From the NCBI RefSeq assembly GCF_003573695.1, contig NC_039359.1:188688813-188752812 (forward strand): a stretch of DNA of 64,000 bases, in the 5' to 3' direction. Positions 22,731 to 34,344 of the stretch are shown in pieces; positions within the stretch are counted from its first letter, which is position 1; every line of letters starts with the position of its first letter. The position numbers and the translations under genes are program-made. Below the pieces are notes generated by a model. That model had not been told where the DNA came from. It did not search any database and worked only from the letters and a program-made list of their open reading frames with translations. Origin of the DNA: Papaver somniferum (taxonomy: Eukaryota; Streptophyta; Magnoliopsida; Ranunculales; Papaveraceae).

Positions 22731-25372
22731 CTAGGTGACGTCTGCCACCGAATACGGTTCATCTTCCTTTGTTGTTTGCAAATCAGATTGGTTACTCATC
22801 TTCACCATCACGTTTCCAACTTGAAATGTGGTCATATTCATCACCAAATCTTTGATTTTAAATGGATTCGGTCTTGGCACGATATCCCGATTTGTGTTGT
22901 CTCTAACCGCTTCCAAGTTTTTAGCAAAACTCTTGAAAGGACCGGCGCCCCACTCACATCTCTTAGTGGCGGTTAGGTTGTTGATTGAAACGAGTCCCCA
23001 AGCCTTAGCAGGAAGAGGTTTTACTGTTTGTAAAAAAGGTTGATCAATGAGACTCACTTGGGCTCGGAGCCTTTTAAGGTATGAGTTCGGGCTTTCTCCA
23101 CGAAGTTGCGTCACGTTTGCAATGTGTTGATACGACAACAAATAATCTTCAGGATTTGACGGTTCATTGGAGATTCTTTCAGGTATTGAAATAGGCAAAA
23201 GACATATTCCCAGTGCTTCTTTGTTATCGTGATTCCATGGGCGTCCCAGGACCATGTCGTAATTCGGATACTCTTTGACTATGTGAAATTTTTCCTGTGT
23301 TAGAGCATCACCGATTTTAACTTCAAGGTCATAGTATCCATAGGCGTCTATGAATTCTTCTTCTGAGATCCTGATCGCGGTCGGGCTGCGAATAGCTTCC
23401 TGTTTTGAAATCTTTGAGGCTTTCAGAGTCTTGACTGTGATGATGTTAAATTCGGAGGCTGCATCAATCAATGTGCTATCGAACTCGACATCCTTCAAAT
23501 GAGTGACGGTCAAGAGTCCCCAGTTCCCCTTGCTTGTTGCATCTTCCAGGAATGACTGAGGTTTCGTTGTTTCCTTTTCTGGATACAAACGCCTGCCTGA
23601 CACAATGCGGTTGAGGGCTGCAAATATTTTTTGACGTTGTTCTTTGGAGAAATACAAGATTTCACATAGATGCTCCATCGTAGACTGTACAGTCTTGCGA
23701 ACAGAGTCCCAAGAGATCATGCAACTCATAATAGGAAGAGGATCCATATGATCACCTTCGTTTCCTAACTGGAGTTCCCCTTCCTCTACCTTTTCTCTGA
23801 AAATGTGCTTTAATTTGTTGCAATCCTTAGTCGGGTGATGGACGAACCTATGGTAACAACAATATTTGGGATTTGCCATCTCTTCCTCGATCGACGGATG
23901 TCTGATAGGAGGTAGCTTGATCGTGTTATCCTGAATCCATGCTTCCAAGAGTTCTATGACTTCATTCATGGGCAATGGGAAGTCCGGGACGGTATCTCCA
24001 GCTTCTTGCACAAGATTTTTTCCCGCTCCCTTTCTATATGAAACTGCCTGCGCTGGAGCTGCACGCTTGGGATGTTGTTCTGTTGCTGAATCTTTCCTTT
24101 TTCCTTTTTCTCCCACCACGCTCACAGAAGGACTAGTATTATATTGGTCATTGATGAGATGCCTGCTTCCTCGACTCCCACGCGCATCTTCGTTTCGAAC
24201 AACTCTGGTTCTTTCCAACAATGCTTGGTCTGTTGTGGCCGAATGCTTAGCGGCTTCATGGAGCTCAGAAAATGTTTGGAAGCCCAGATTATCTAACAAA
24301 GCACGGTATATGGGAACCATTCCGTTAATGCACAATTACACCAACTGGCGTTCGGTGATGTTCAGATCATGACAATCCAGCGCTTGAATCCTGAATCTCT
24401 TAACGAAGTCGTTTGGATGCTAGTTGTTTCGTTAAAAGATTCTCCCCAAGTCTGAGAAGGTGATCTGCTCAGACACGAAGAAATACTTCATATAGAAGGC
24501 ACTGACCATCTCACTCCAACTGGATATGCTGTTAGGTGCGATGTTGTTGTACCAGGTGTATGCTCTTTCAGACGGAGAACATGATTATATTCGTGTTCCC
24601 CTAAAGATTCTAAAAACCGAGAGATATGTTCACGAGCGTTACAAGTACATCATAAAGGGAGAACTGGGGAGAGGTGTATCCTATTGAAAATGGAATCCGT
24701 TGCACATCTTGAGGGTATGGAGGTTGATGCTGGTGCATGTCCATCGAATTTCCTTTACCCCGGTTTTGAAGGAGTTGCTCCAGGTCCTCACGCGTAATGA
24801 AGTTGGATGACTTGTCCCTTTACTTTGGAGGTCAGGAACAAAACGATTTTTTTCGTCCATGTAGGCTCGCGCCGTTGAAGTGCCTACCGAGGTGTATTGA
24901 CTGCGCTCCTTGTTAGATTCGGGGGCTGTCGTGACTCCTGTGGTAATCGCTCAGTCAATGTCTTGAGAAAAGTGATTACCTCTTTCTGAGTTGTAGCCAT
25001 GTCCGTCTGGACTTTATCAAGAACTTCCTTGATTTACATCAAATCCACAATGGTAACAGGGGGTTGTCCTGCTCTTGTTCCTCCAGCCCCTCGCCCAGAT
25101 GGGGGAGAGGCAGTTGCTCTAGTGACGACCGGAGCTGTTACACTTGAAGAAATGTCGGGGTTTGCGGCTGCTCTGGCTCTGGTGATAGGAGGTGTCACAC
25201 CCACTGGAATATCCCCTGCTCCGCTGGTGTTGGGGGTAGAGGAGACGGCTCCACGAGATGTATTGATCACATTCTGCACGGTATCTCCACTGACAGGGAC
25301 ATCAACACCGAGAGTGTTGTCAGCGCTAGCTCCATCTGAATTGATCACTGATCCTGACCTAAATTCTACCAT
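22731..25372 (-). pseudogene. Gag-protease of element A (best-preserved copy)
   Basis: ATG at 25372 (MVEFRSGSVINS). The N-terminal part is open to about 25034, the middle is frameshifted, and a 534-residue frame runs 24335-22731. In that frame: end of capsid (CINGMVPIYRALLDNLGFQ), a basic linker (GEKGKRKDS), helix MNEVIELLEAWIQDNTIKLP, a knuckle CCYHRFVHHPTKDC with C-x2-H-x4-H-x4-C (about residue 155), and a retropepsin-like fold with LIDAASEFNII (about 295) and MVLGRPW (about 370). A 150-residue tail of unknown kind follows. The Asp of the protease triad is kept but the Gly is not. The frame ends in a stop with no reverse transcriptase after it. Upstream, an in-frame stop lies just before CINGMVP. 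Confidence 0.72.
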
Positions 25373-25823
25373 ATTGAAATTTGAACAAATTGAAATGAAA
25401 TTGAAAATTGATCTTGCAACCGAGAGATTAATCTCCAACTTTGGTTATTTGTGGGTGAAAACTGTTTCTGCTGGTTTTGGTAAATTTGGGTGTGTGCGGA
25501 TGAGAAAATAATATAAACCCTAAACAAATGCACTGCATGGGAGTGATTTTGATTTGAGATATCAATCTATACAATTCTGGCCTAAACCAAGAAATGGCCG
25601 TTCCAAACTTGCTTCGGTCACAAAGTGAAGGAGATGGGGTTGATCTTAGGGAGGGAAGCGAAGAAGGTGTTGAGATTATGAAGGTGTTGGCTGTTTATGA
25701 CTTGTATAAGAATGATGAACTGGCTTGCACAATGAAAGCTATCAGTTCTGGTGTTTTCTGAATACTGATGACAACACTTGGTTTTTCTGTGTTTGTTCGT
25801 GTTGTTTGGAAATAGGTGAAGGG

Positions 25824-25833
25824 CCTATTTATA
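25824..25833 (-). promoter_or_regulatory. LTR TATA box (element A)
   Basis: Minus strand TATAAATAGG in the context GACTGGTATAAATAGGCCC, about 380 bases before the LTR end, equivalent to 3070 in D and 59918 in I. The truncated 3' LTR keeps a copy at 21914-21923. Confidence 0.58.
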
Positions 25834-26239
25834 CCAGTCATTGAGCGCAAACCCTCATCTCGTAGGAAGTGGAGGAAGTTGAGTCACTGAGCGCACGATC
25901 ACATCTTAGCCCACTTCCCTCATCATCTTAACTGTCCATGCCTCCTGACACGTTCTTATATATTGGCGCGTTGCACGCCGCATGCTGTAAACCTCCAGAC
26001 CAATACCCCAGTAAGTATCCCCCAATTTGTGACATGTTTGATGTCCCGAGTAAGTGGCTCGAGTTGTGGGACCCGCAGGAAATAGCACGTGATGCTATTA
26101 GGTTAAATAACTAAGTTATTTAAGAAATCGATGTTCATAAAATATCGTGTATATTCTATGCATGTAATGCGTCGAATATGATCAATATGTATGAAGCACC
26201 ACTGTTTTAAAGCTTAATAGAGTAAGTCGCGGATTAAGC

Positions 26240-27560
26240 GTCTTAAAATAGCAGCATGTTCAAACATCTTCAAGGGATCGTTCGAAGGCCGCATGGGCGG
26301 GCCATCCCTTGGCCGATCACTTCCTGTGGTAAAGTGACGTACGGTGATCACCAAGGTGCCTCATTTGTTGTTTAACTCTTAGTCTAGGCTGTCCGACCAA
26401 GCTGGCAAAGTTGGACGGACGAGATGATATGCGTCACATGTTTGCGACCGTTGATGGATTTTAGGGTTTTAAAGAGGTGCACAAGCATCACTCTTTAGCT
26501 TGACCGAAATGAAGCATGGACAAAGTTTTTGGTGGGACCGACCGGGCATGCATGTAGACGGCTTGCCGGTGTACAAGCCCATTCCACTCTGTCTCGCGGA
26601 GATGCGATCTAGGCCACTCAATTTGTCTGGCAAAGGTGAGTGGTCGTGATTGATTTGCGATAGAAATCCTTTGCCGCAAAGGATTTTAGGGGGCCACGGC
26701 ATGCCATCTTTAGGCGCGCGTTTCGAGGCGCCTGGCCATGGTTCACCTTGGCCGACCGGTTACATGCGCAGGTGGGCCCACGGTGATCATGTTGATGCTC
26801 CCCGGACCTCCTTAGTCTATATATATACCCTCCATCCGAGCTGGCGAAGATGGATGGTCATGATCAAAATGCGACATATATGTAATGCCACGAACCCTAA
26901 TTAGGGTTTTGGATCAGTCACGCGTGCGCAAATTTGGTCAAACGGTCTGGCGGGCTATGCTCCTCCTTTGGGGAGACCGACCGTGCGGGTCCCATGTTGG
27001 CTCGACGGTGAACTTATGTGTTCCTTCCCGATGGTCCTAGGAGTGATCTAAGCCATCCAAACATGCTGGCGAAGTAGGATGGTTGTGATTGATTTAAGAC
27101 GCTAGTGGTATTTCTGCGACCCTTTAACCATCATCCATACTTCGAGCAAGCGTCATTTCTCTAGGTCTAGGTCGTGAGAAAACCGATCAGGTGGGTGAGG
27201 AGTGGGCCTGCTAATGTGTGCATTAGCGCTTCACTGATCAATCGTGGGATGATCTAATCCGTCCAACCAGGCTGGTGAAGTTGGAAGATCATGATGATTT
27301 TAAGACTGCTTTAAGCGGTCTTGCTCATTTGAGCCTTCCCCAAAGCAACGCGGATATCCCTCTTTGGGTCCGGCGTTTGACAGGCATTAGGGGTATAGCG
27401 TGGTGTTCGACCGTATAGGGCATAGGCGGGCCCGCCGTTGAACATCACGGTGATTGCCTGCTCTTGTTAGGGTTCGTCTAGGCTAGTTAAATTATGCGTC
27501 CAACTTGCGTGGCCGCGATCGTTTCTGAGACTGACATGGACAGTACAGATTTCCCTTAGG
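26240..27560 (-). repeat. Array of units of about 225 bp in LTR A
   Basis: Diverged repeats, each with a 'vicinal' core such as GGCTGGTGAAGTTGGAAGATC or CTGGCAAAGTTGGACGG, followed by a promoter-like GGGCCC stretch and TTTAGGGTTT. The same array reads on the plus strand at 58160-59500 in solo LTR I. Confidence 0.6.
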
Positions 27561-28049
27561 GAATTAAAAATGCTCGATCGGGCTAATATAAGCGCACCGA
27601 CACAGGGTCCTCTTGGTTAGTGAATGGTATGGCCTGCGGGTATTTCGTGCATACCTCACTATTGACACTTGGAGATTCGTGTTACTCTGCTGAGAGTAAA
27701 CACTCAGTCGTCATGCCGCAACAATAACGAGAGTCTTGCTGAGAACAACATAGGAAATACAAGGCAACTCATGCATTAATTAATAATGCTATAAATAGAC
27801 AAAATATTTGGGATTGTTGCTACATGCACCATTCTGAGTGAATTTTGTATATCTATTGAATTGCTTCAAATAAATAAAATGAGAGGATTTCTGCGCTCAT
27901 CGTTTGTCAAATGGCCTTACCCTTTGCAAGATGTCGGCACATTAAATCTGGTTTTACAATTTTATCCCTGAACTAAAATCCACCATCAACACCTTCGAAC
28001 CATCTTCTGCGTCTTGGACTATTGTATCAAAAGGGATGCGATGAGAAGT

Positions 28050-28300
28050 TCCCATTTATACTTCTGACTGGTCATAGATCCGATGGCGTGGCCGGATATG
28101 TGAATATCTTTGCGACGTGCTTTTGGGGGTCTTTGATGCACGTGTACGGCTTCATTCTGAGAAATTCCTGCGGCTCGTAAAGCTTCAACAGTGACGATGT
28201 TGACATCAGTAATAACCTGGTTGAGGAAAGTAAAGGCATCCCATGCTGGTAGTCCCCATGTGTAATTATCCTGAGCCTATTTTCTTGTGAAAGATGTGCT
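28050..28300 (-). pseudogene. Protease-like remnant of element C
   Basis: Minus-strand frame with TWGLPAWDAFTFLNQVITDV followed by NIVTVEALRAAGISQNEAV. This aligns with NWGLLTVTHLKDVEF and FNIITVKTLKASKISKQEAI of element A. The segment carrying the catalytic Asp is altered (VITDVNIV). It is the third independent copy of this domain in the window. Confidence 0.6.
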
Positions 28301-29239
28301 TCTACTGCATTCGCTGGTAAGGCGGTGATTGCGTTTAAACTTCTAAACCTGAAGGAGGCTTCAGTCCCCAAGTGTAGACTACTTTGATTGTATCACCTTG
28401 AATCCCTGCCTATGGGATTTGATACAATCTTATTGTACTCTCTTGGATGCGATGTTGGGATGCTTGGAACATCACATGGACGAAATTTACTGGATAACGA
28501 AGAGGTAGAAGTGAGAGAGTTATGTTGTTAATCGTGTCTCCCCCTGTTTCTTTAATAAAAAATTTTTAGCGGTGTCTATGGAGTTATCTCATGAATCTTT
28601 GATTGTTTTCGGTGATGGACTGTGTTAAGCATCCCCGAGTCGCACTTCTCTTTAGTTTCTGAAGTTTTTTTCTCTGAGTAGGATTGGGATCCATCGCGGC
28701 CTCGTAGAGTGTTGCAGGCGCCTTCCAGACAGATAGGTGATGATATCCTTACGCTACACCTTTGAAGAGTAGATGACCTTGTCGTGGCTATCAATTTTTG
28801 GTTGACCATGTCTTCTGAGCTTTGACAGTGAAGGGATTCCGTGTAGAGCCTCAGTACCCAAGTGTGGTTTACATGTTTCTATCTTGTATGGTCGGTGGGT
28901 TGACCATGATAAAGATATAACCATCTTGCATCCGTATTGGTGACTCTATTACTTCTTCCATGTGAAACTAAAATATGGAGAAGTACGAAATACCTTTGTA
29001 GTGGTTGTCGCTGTGGTGAAGCTCTGGATAGTATCAACAAACGAGCATCAAAGGTTCTTGGTAGCAGCTGTGATCAGAAAAGGCTACATTGTCGTGGGAA
29101 CAAAATAGGTGGACTGGAATTGCATGGGCGTCCATGGAAGCAAAGGGATTGTCTGGATGTGTAAGCGAGTAAAACTATCCACGACCACGAGCTTTGGCGG
29201 GATGGGACAAAAAGTGGCCACCACTACGAACCTTGGCTG

Positions 29240-29420
29240 GCTGCGATCTCGATCCTTGACAGGGAGGAGTGTGGAGGCTACGACATGATCCTTGGCAGGA
29301 AGGGGCGGCGGCTACGGAACGATCCTTGGAAGGGAAGGAGTGGCGGCTATGGAACGATCCTTGGAAGGAAGGAGTGGTGACTACGGCACGATCCTTGGCA
29401 GGAAGGAGTTGCGTGGCGGC
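29240..29420. repeat. Minisatellite with units of about 36-42 bp in element C
   Basis: Four to five units of the form GATCCTTGGAAGGAAGGAG followed by TGGCGGCTACGGAAC. It is the source of the misleading open frames on both strands at 29175-29547. Confidence 0.75.
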
Positions 29421-30954
29421 CAGAGACTCTGGTAACACGCAAGGATTTGCTCAGACATTATGGCCCAAAAGAAGGATTCTTACTTTTAATATAACTCATG
29501 TCCGTGAGGCTATTTCTTCTTATCCTTCTCTTTTCTTATTTCGGTGAAGTATCTCCTCCATGATTCTCTGTGTACGACATATTTCCTATTGCTGCTTGCC
29601 TGCGACCTTGGTGTATTGACTTGATGAAAATTTCAGATTCGTGTCTTCTTGCCAAAACGGACGTAAAATCTTCGTACGACATCGGAATGAGGTGATTGAC
29701 CGCTCATTATTTTGCTAAGAGGAAAATCTAACTTCTTCAAAAAGAACTTATTCATTCGTAGTCCGTTTGGTGGGTGAAAATTACCTGACAACGAGAACTC
29801 ATAACTTTCCAGGAAGAATTCTGTAGGTTTTCAGCTGTCACGTAGTCAAGAGTTTCGGCTTCTATTTATAGATCATTCATAGGATTGATGTGCCCTTTTA
29901 GTATGTTGTAGAATACTTCCATACGAATCGTTTGGTATATGTATCACTCCCAGATTATTCACCAATTAGCACCAGTTTCAACTCTTCCGGAGGGAAGTGT
30001 AAAAACGTTTCTAACGGAGTTCTTGCAAAACGACTCGTAACCTTTCTAAACCACATGCTATGTCCGTGGGTGACGCTGTTGATGAGGTGTCTCTCTTTGT
30101 GAGTTATTTGTTGATGTGTTAGCACCAGAAGTATACTTGGAAATTGAGGGATTCAATTCTGGATCTCTTGACGTAGTCATCGAGATGCCTTTTATTTTGC
30201 TGGAACATCCCGGTGTAGGTTCTTCCGGTAGGAAATTTGGAGAACTCTTCAGCATTACCCTCTTCCCTGGGCAAAGGAAATATGGGAAACGTGGATTCTT
30301 TTGGTTCAACAACTTCTCGAATCTTCCTCTGCGTGAAGTTATCTCGGCAGCGGATTCTTTCCTGATATGATGGTGCAGGCACCGTTATCTTCTTGAGGCT
30401 GCTCTCTTGACATGTCGGCTCCAGTAGATCTGAAGACGTCCCGGGTTTGCTCTTGCTTGGGTTGGCATAATAGGCGAACCCCTATGAACTATTTGAAGAT
30501 GTGTCAAGCCTGCTTTGTTATTGTAGATATACGAATTCCCAGAATTGCGATATGGTCTGGATCTACACATTTTTCTGATGAAGCGATAACGGATACTCTT
30601 GACCATAAAATGGTAGTAGTGGTGGAATGGAGATGGACCCTCGCTTTTGTGATCTCTGCAGGTGCCTTTCTAGGACTCCACTGGTGTTGAGATTGTTGTC
30701 GACTATCTTCATACTAGAACAACGGCTATGCGAATCTTCCTTTTATCTCCCTGAGTGTGGACCCTGGAGACATTAATATCGGTGATAACTTTGAGGAGTT
30801 TCCAGCCTGCTCCATATAACACTTATGGTGTTGCAGATGTGGCTGCTCCATTCAGACCTCGAGAGAATCCATTGTTCCCTCATAAGTAATAATCATGACT
30901 TCATGTGTCTTCAAGAGGATTTATGGTCCTTTCATATGGGAGATTTACTGGTGC

Positions 30955-31143
30955 TCAGCTATCCAAGGCATTTCCAGTAGCATTGCTTGAAATAGAATTT
31001 TTGTGAAGATTCTTAGCGAACAGAACACCAGAATTGAAATTGGTTGTTGAACCTAAATTGATTATAATGATTGAATTGGATCTAAGATCAACCCTTTTGA
31101 AATTGAGAAAAATGGAATGAATCCTGAGAAACTGATTTCGCAA
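30955..31143 (-). pseudogene. Gag N-terminal remnant of element C
   Basis: Contains RVDLRSNSIIIINLGSTTN, equivalent to MVDLRSGSV of B and MVEFRSGSV of A, with the start Met changed to Arg. It lies just inside the primer site, as in A and B. Confidence 0.6.
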
Positions 31144-31156
31144 CCGAGAGACTAAT

Positions 31157-31174
31157 CTCCCACTGTGGTTGCCA
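31157..31174 (-). other. Primer binding site of element C
   Basis: Minus strand TGGCAACCACAGTGGGAG, two bases after the LTR end TTAAACA. Best-preserved primer site of the lineage. It defines 31177 as the LTR border. Confidence 0.6.
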
Positions 31175-31550
31175 GTTGTTTAACTGATTCTGCTGGAAAT
31201 GGTAAATTTGGGTGTGCCGCCGAGAAATGAATCCAAACCCTAAACAAATACACTGCACGGGAGTACTTTAGATTCGAGAGATCAATTTGTACAATCCTGT
31301 ACTAAACCAAGAAATGGTCGTTCCATTCTTGCTTCGGTCACAAAATGAAGGAGAAGGGTTTATCTTACGGAGGGAAGCGAAGAAGGTGTTGAGACTAGAA
31401 TGGTTAACTCTGAAGGTGAGGCTATTTTATGACTTGTATCAGAATATGGAACTGGCTTGCGGAATGTAAGCTATCAGTTCTTTTTATGTTTTTCTGGATA
31501 TTGTGTTGTTGTTAACCAAAACTCTGTTGTTGGTCGAAATAGGTTGAAAA

Positions 31551-31560
31551 CCTATTTATA
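31551..31560 (-). promoter_or_regulatory. LTR TATA box (element C)
   Basis: Minus strand TATAAATAGG in CTTGTATAAATAGGTTTTC, at the position equivalent to the boxes in A, D and I. Confidence 0.55.
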
Positions 31561-32299
31561 CAAGTCATTGAGCACCCTTGATCTCGTAGGAAGTGGAGAC
31601 AGTTAAGTAGTGGAGAAGTGGGTTTGTGTAGAAGCGGTTCACCATCACGTTCCCATTGTGAGGGGAAACTGGTCAGCCTTACACCCACTATTCTCTTACA
31701 GCTATTTAACAGTCCGCGCTTTCCTGACACTTTCTTGTAATGGGCGCGTTGCACGCCGCACACTGTAAACCGCAAGACGAATACCCTGATGAGTATCCCC
31801 CAGTTTGTGACATGTTTGATGTCTCGAGTGTTTCGTGAAAAAATGTGCAACAAGTTTCTGAGTGGGTATAATGTGCAAGACCTAGTTATTCTAAACAATT
31901 GCACGCAAGCTAGGCGGCATAATGGCATAGTGGCGCCTTCATAGTGGCATAGTGGCAAAGTGGAGCCTGCTAGTGGCGTCTGCCAGTAGACAAGTGGAGA
32001 GATGACGTCTGCCAATGGCATAGTGACAAGGTGGAAAAGTGGCGCATGCCAATGGCATAACGGCAAAGTGGCACCTTCCACTGACATAGTGGCGAAGTGG
32101 AGCCTACTATATCTTGGCATATTGGTGTTAAATCCAAATATGGCTCAATGATATTAGCTCTAGTTTCCACATCGAACTTAATGCCTAGGTGATGTTATTT
32201 GGCATGGGACGGCATAGCGGTCTTAACCAAATTAGGGTTTGGCATGTCAAATCCCTAATTAGTGTGTGCGGCTATGTTGCTAGTGGTCGTCGCGGTTTG

Positions 32300-32770
32300 G
32301 CCTCATCCTAAATGCGTGTGGCGCATTTAGAGCGAACTGATTGGTCGATGGAAAGAGGCCTGCAAGCAGCATGGGGCCGACCTCATTCTAAATGCATGCG
32401 GCGCATTTAGAGAGACCTGATTGGTCGATGGAAAGGGGGCCGACAAGAAGCATGGGGCCGACCTCATTATAAATGCATGTGGCGCATTTAGAGCGACCTG
32501 ATTGGTCGATGGAAAGGGGTCCGACAAGCAGCATGGGGCCGGCCTCATTCTAAATGCGTGTGGCGCATTTAGAGCAACCTGATTGGTCGATGGGAAAGGA
32601 GCCGACAAGCAGCATGTGGGCGGCCTCATTCTAAATGCGTGTTGCGCATTAAGAGCGACCTGATTGGTCGATGTAAAGGGGGCCGCAAAGCAGCATGGGG
32701 CCAGCCTCATTCTAAATGCGTATGGCGCATTTAGAGCGACATGATTGGTCGATGGGAGAGGGGGCAGACA
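32300..32770 (-). repeat. 81-bp tandem array in 5' LTR of C
   Basis: GATGG recurs at 32347, 32427, 32508, 32589, 32670 and 32751: steps of 80, 81, 81, 81 and 81. Same unit as 4030-4500. On the minus strand it gives a 27-residue repeating frame (PSTNQVALNAPHAFRM) that is an artefact of the unit length. Confidence 0.9.
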
Positions 32771-32889
32771 AGAGAAACATGGAGCGTGGCCAACGGCCAC
32801 AGGCGGAGCCTATTGGAGCGGATTGGCCGTCTATGTGGCGTGGCCGCGACTCTTTTGTCATTGCTCTTATTTGCCACAATTCCTCTTTG

Positions 32890-33216
32890 TTAGCCATGAC
32901 AGGACCAAAAGATAGATGCTACTGATACCAATTTGTAGTAATATTTACTACAAAGAATAGAACTTAGAGAGATCTAAAATGAAGTTTGAAGGGGAAGAAG
33001 AAGAATTTTAGATAGAGAGAGAAGAGATAAGATTTCAGAAGAAAAGAGAATAATAATTCAAATATTTTCTAAAGAGTATCCAAGGCAAAACTTGGATATT
33101 AATACAACTTCCAAGCACGCTAACCGTGTGACATGATCTCTAGGCACCTGATGACAAGATCATGGCGCCACTAGTTCTGAAATAAGAGTTTAAAAGGTCA
33201 CCCTAAAGTTGGTCTA
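32890..33216 (-). mobile_element. Fragment of a different copia-type LTR element, minus strand
   Basis: TGGTATCAGTAGC on the minus strand (32919-32931) resembles the tRNA-Met primer site TGGTATCAGAGC. It abuts an LTR-like end TGTAGTAATATTTAC beginning at 32934. About 280 bases of purine-rich LTR follow before homology to element E begins at 33217. It replaces the missing left part of E's 5' LTR. Confidence 0.45.
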
Positions 33217-34242
33217 TGACATGATACTAGTTGTATATCCAAATTCGATTCTCCTTTAACCTTAGGTTTCCTCTCGAGACCCTGTAGGTTAACGACTTGA
33301 AGACTTCATTGGGATTGTGAAGCCAGACCAATATTACTTCTCTTGTAGTTGTGCGATATGATCGTGATGTTTCTATCGTACGAGTATAATTGTAAATCGT
33401 CTCATTGTTTGTGATTCCACAATATCTAGTTTCGACATCATAAAATTAAGATTATTGTGAGGTGATTGATAATACTGAGCTGTTCTTCGGGAATATAAGT
33501 CTGGTTTATCAATTGGTTCATGTTCACCTTGATTTATCAAAAGACGGAACAAAAAATCTTGAGTATTTTTGTGGGAGACATATTTATTCAATCCTATAGA
33601 CTTTTCTGTGTGAGACGGATTTTTTTATCAATTCTTCGACTTTGGGTCGTAGCAACTCTTGGTTGTGGGTGAGATCAGCTAAGGGAATCAAGTGCGTAGT
33701 ATCCTGCTGGGATCAGAGACGTAAAGAGCGCAACTGTACCTTGAATCAGTGTAAGATTGATTGGGGTTCAACTACAGTCCAGTCCGAAGTTAATTGGTAG
33801 TAGGCTAGTGTCTATAGCGGCTTAATATAGTGTGGTGTTCAAACTAGACTAGGTCACGGGGTTTTTTCTGCATTTGCGGTTTCCTCTTAACAAAATTCTG
33901 CTATCTGTGTTATTTCTTTTCCGCATTATATTTTGTTATATAATAGAAATATCACAGGTTGTGCGTTAGATCAATCAATTAAAATATCCAAACTTTTGTT
34001 GTTGATTTACATTGATCTTTGGTACCGTTCAAGTTTACTCCTCTTATATTCAATCGGGTTCGCCGATTTCTATTTGCTGATTTCGGATTGAATTGAGAGT
34101 TAGTCATATTACACTCTTTGATATACTTTATTCTAGATTGAGTCTGACTGTCTAGTTGATTCTCTAGAAAGTGTATTGGAGTAAGTCCTTTCAGATTGCC
34201 AAAAAAATTGTTGGGTGTAGTTGTTAGACCCCCGCATTTTCA
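33217..34242 (+). mobile_element. 5' LTR of element E (3' portion only)
   Basis: Aligns with 61727-62825 of the 3' LTR from GATACTAGTT onward and ends GCATTTTCA immediately before the primer site. The promoter-proximal half with the palindromic 93-bp repeats is missing. Confidence 0.83.
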
Positions 34243-34244
34243 AT

Positions 34245-34256
34245 TGGTATCAGAGC
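34245..34256 (+). other. Primer binding site of element E
   Basis: TGGTATCAGAGC, the classical plant copia site complementary to initiator tRNA-Met, two bases after the LTR end CA. Confidence 0.9.
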
Positions 34257-34344
34257 AGGCAAACACATTAAAGACCTGATAAGTCTGTGTTTGTAGCGAT
34301 CTGATGATGGGAAATATCGTCTCTAAAAACACTTCACCAGAAAA

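Larger units (their letters stand above)
21538..27988 (-). mobile_element. Element A: 6.45-kb Gag-protease retrotransposon with truncated 3' LTR
   Basis: Minus-strand element inserted in the internal region of C, flanked by a perfect 5-bp TSD (ccttc). The 5' LTR is 25446-27988, Gag-protease 22731-25372, and the 3' LTR survives only as its last 490 bases (21538-22028). Homology between the LTRs stops at about 22028 and neither the LTR start nor a PPT is found before the gag end. A deletion therefore removed the start of the 3' LTR together with neighbouring internal sequence. Confidence 0.83.
25446..27988 (-). mobile_element. 5' LTR of element A (2543 bp)
   Basis: On the minus strand it starts TGTTGATGGTGG at 27988 and ends CCCACAAATA at 25446 (terminal CA mutated to TA). 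It aligns along its whole length with the solo LTR I (57692-60299), including the central units of about 225 bp. The decayed primer site lies at 25429-25445 and TSD ccttc follows at 27989. Confidence 0.83.
27994..31176 (-). mobile_element. Element C internal region, gag-proximal part
   Basis: Continues C after element A, up to the 5' LTR at 31177. It contains a decayed Gag N terminus (30955-31143) and a protease-like remnant (28050-28300), joined by a region with stops in all frames. A deletion has fused the knuckle region (HRLTSEC, from HPTSDC) directly to the protease part. Nothing resembling reverse transcriptase or integrase is present. Confidence 0.68.
31177..32889 (-). mobile_element. 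5' LTR of element C, first piece
   Basis: Begins at the primer site and aligns with 3460-4640 from 31722 onward, including short repeats (31915-32105) and the 81-bp array (32300-32770). It breaks off after TTGCCACAATTCCTCTTTG at 32889, where foreign sequence and element E begin, and resumes at 62933. Confidence 0.78.

Noticed and set aside
29175..29547. Open frames on both strands with repeated motifs
   Set aside because: Caused by the 36-42 bp minisatellite at 29240-29420.
31512..32120. 202-residue minus-strand frame
   Set aside because: Lies wholly in the C LTR over the TATA region and GC minisatellite. The corresponding region of the other LTR is not open.
32327..32800. 157-residue frame with repeated PSTNQVALNAPHAFRM
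   Set aside because: Produced by the 81-bp tandem unit being divisible by three. Same for 4013-4201.
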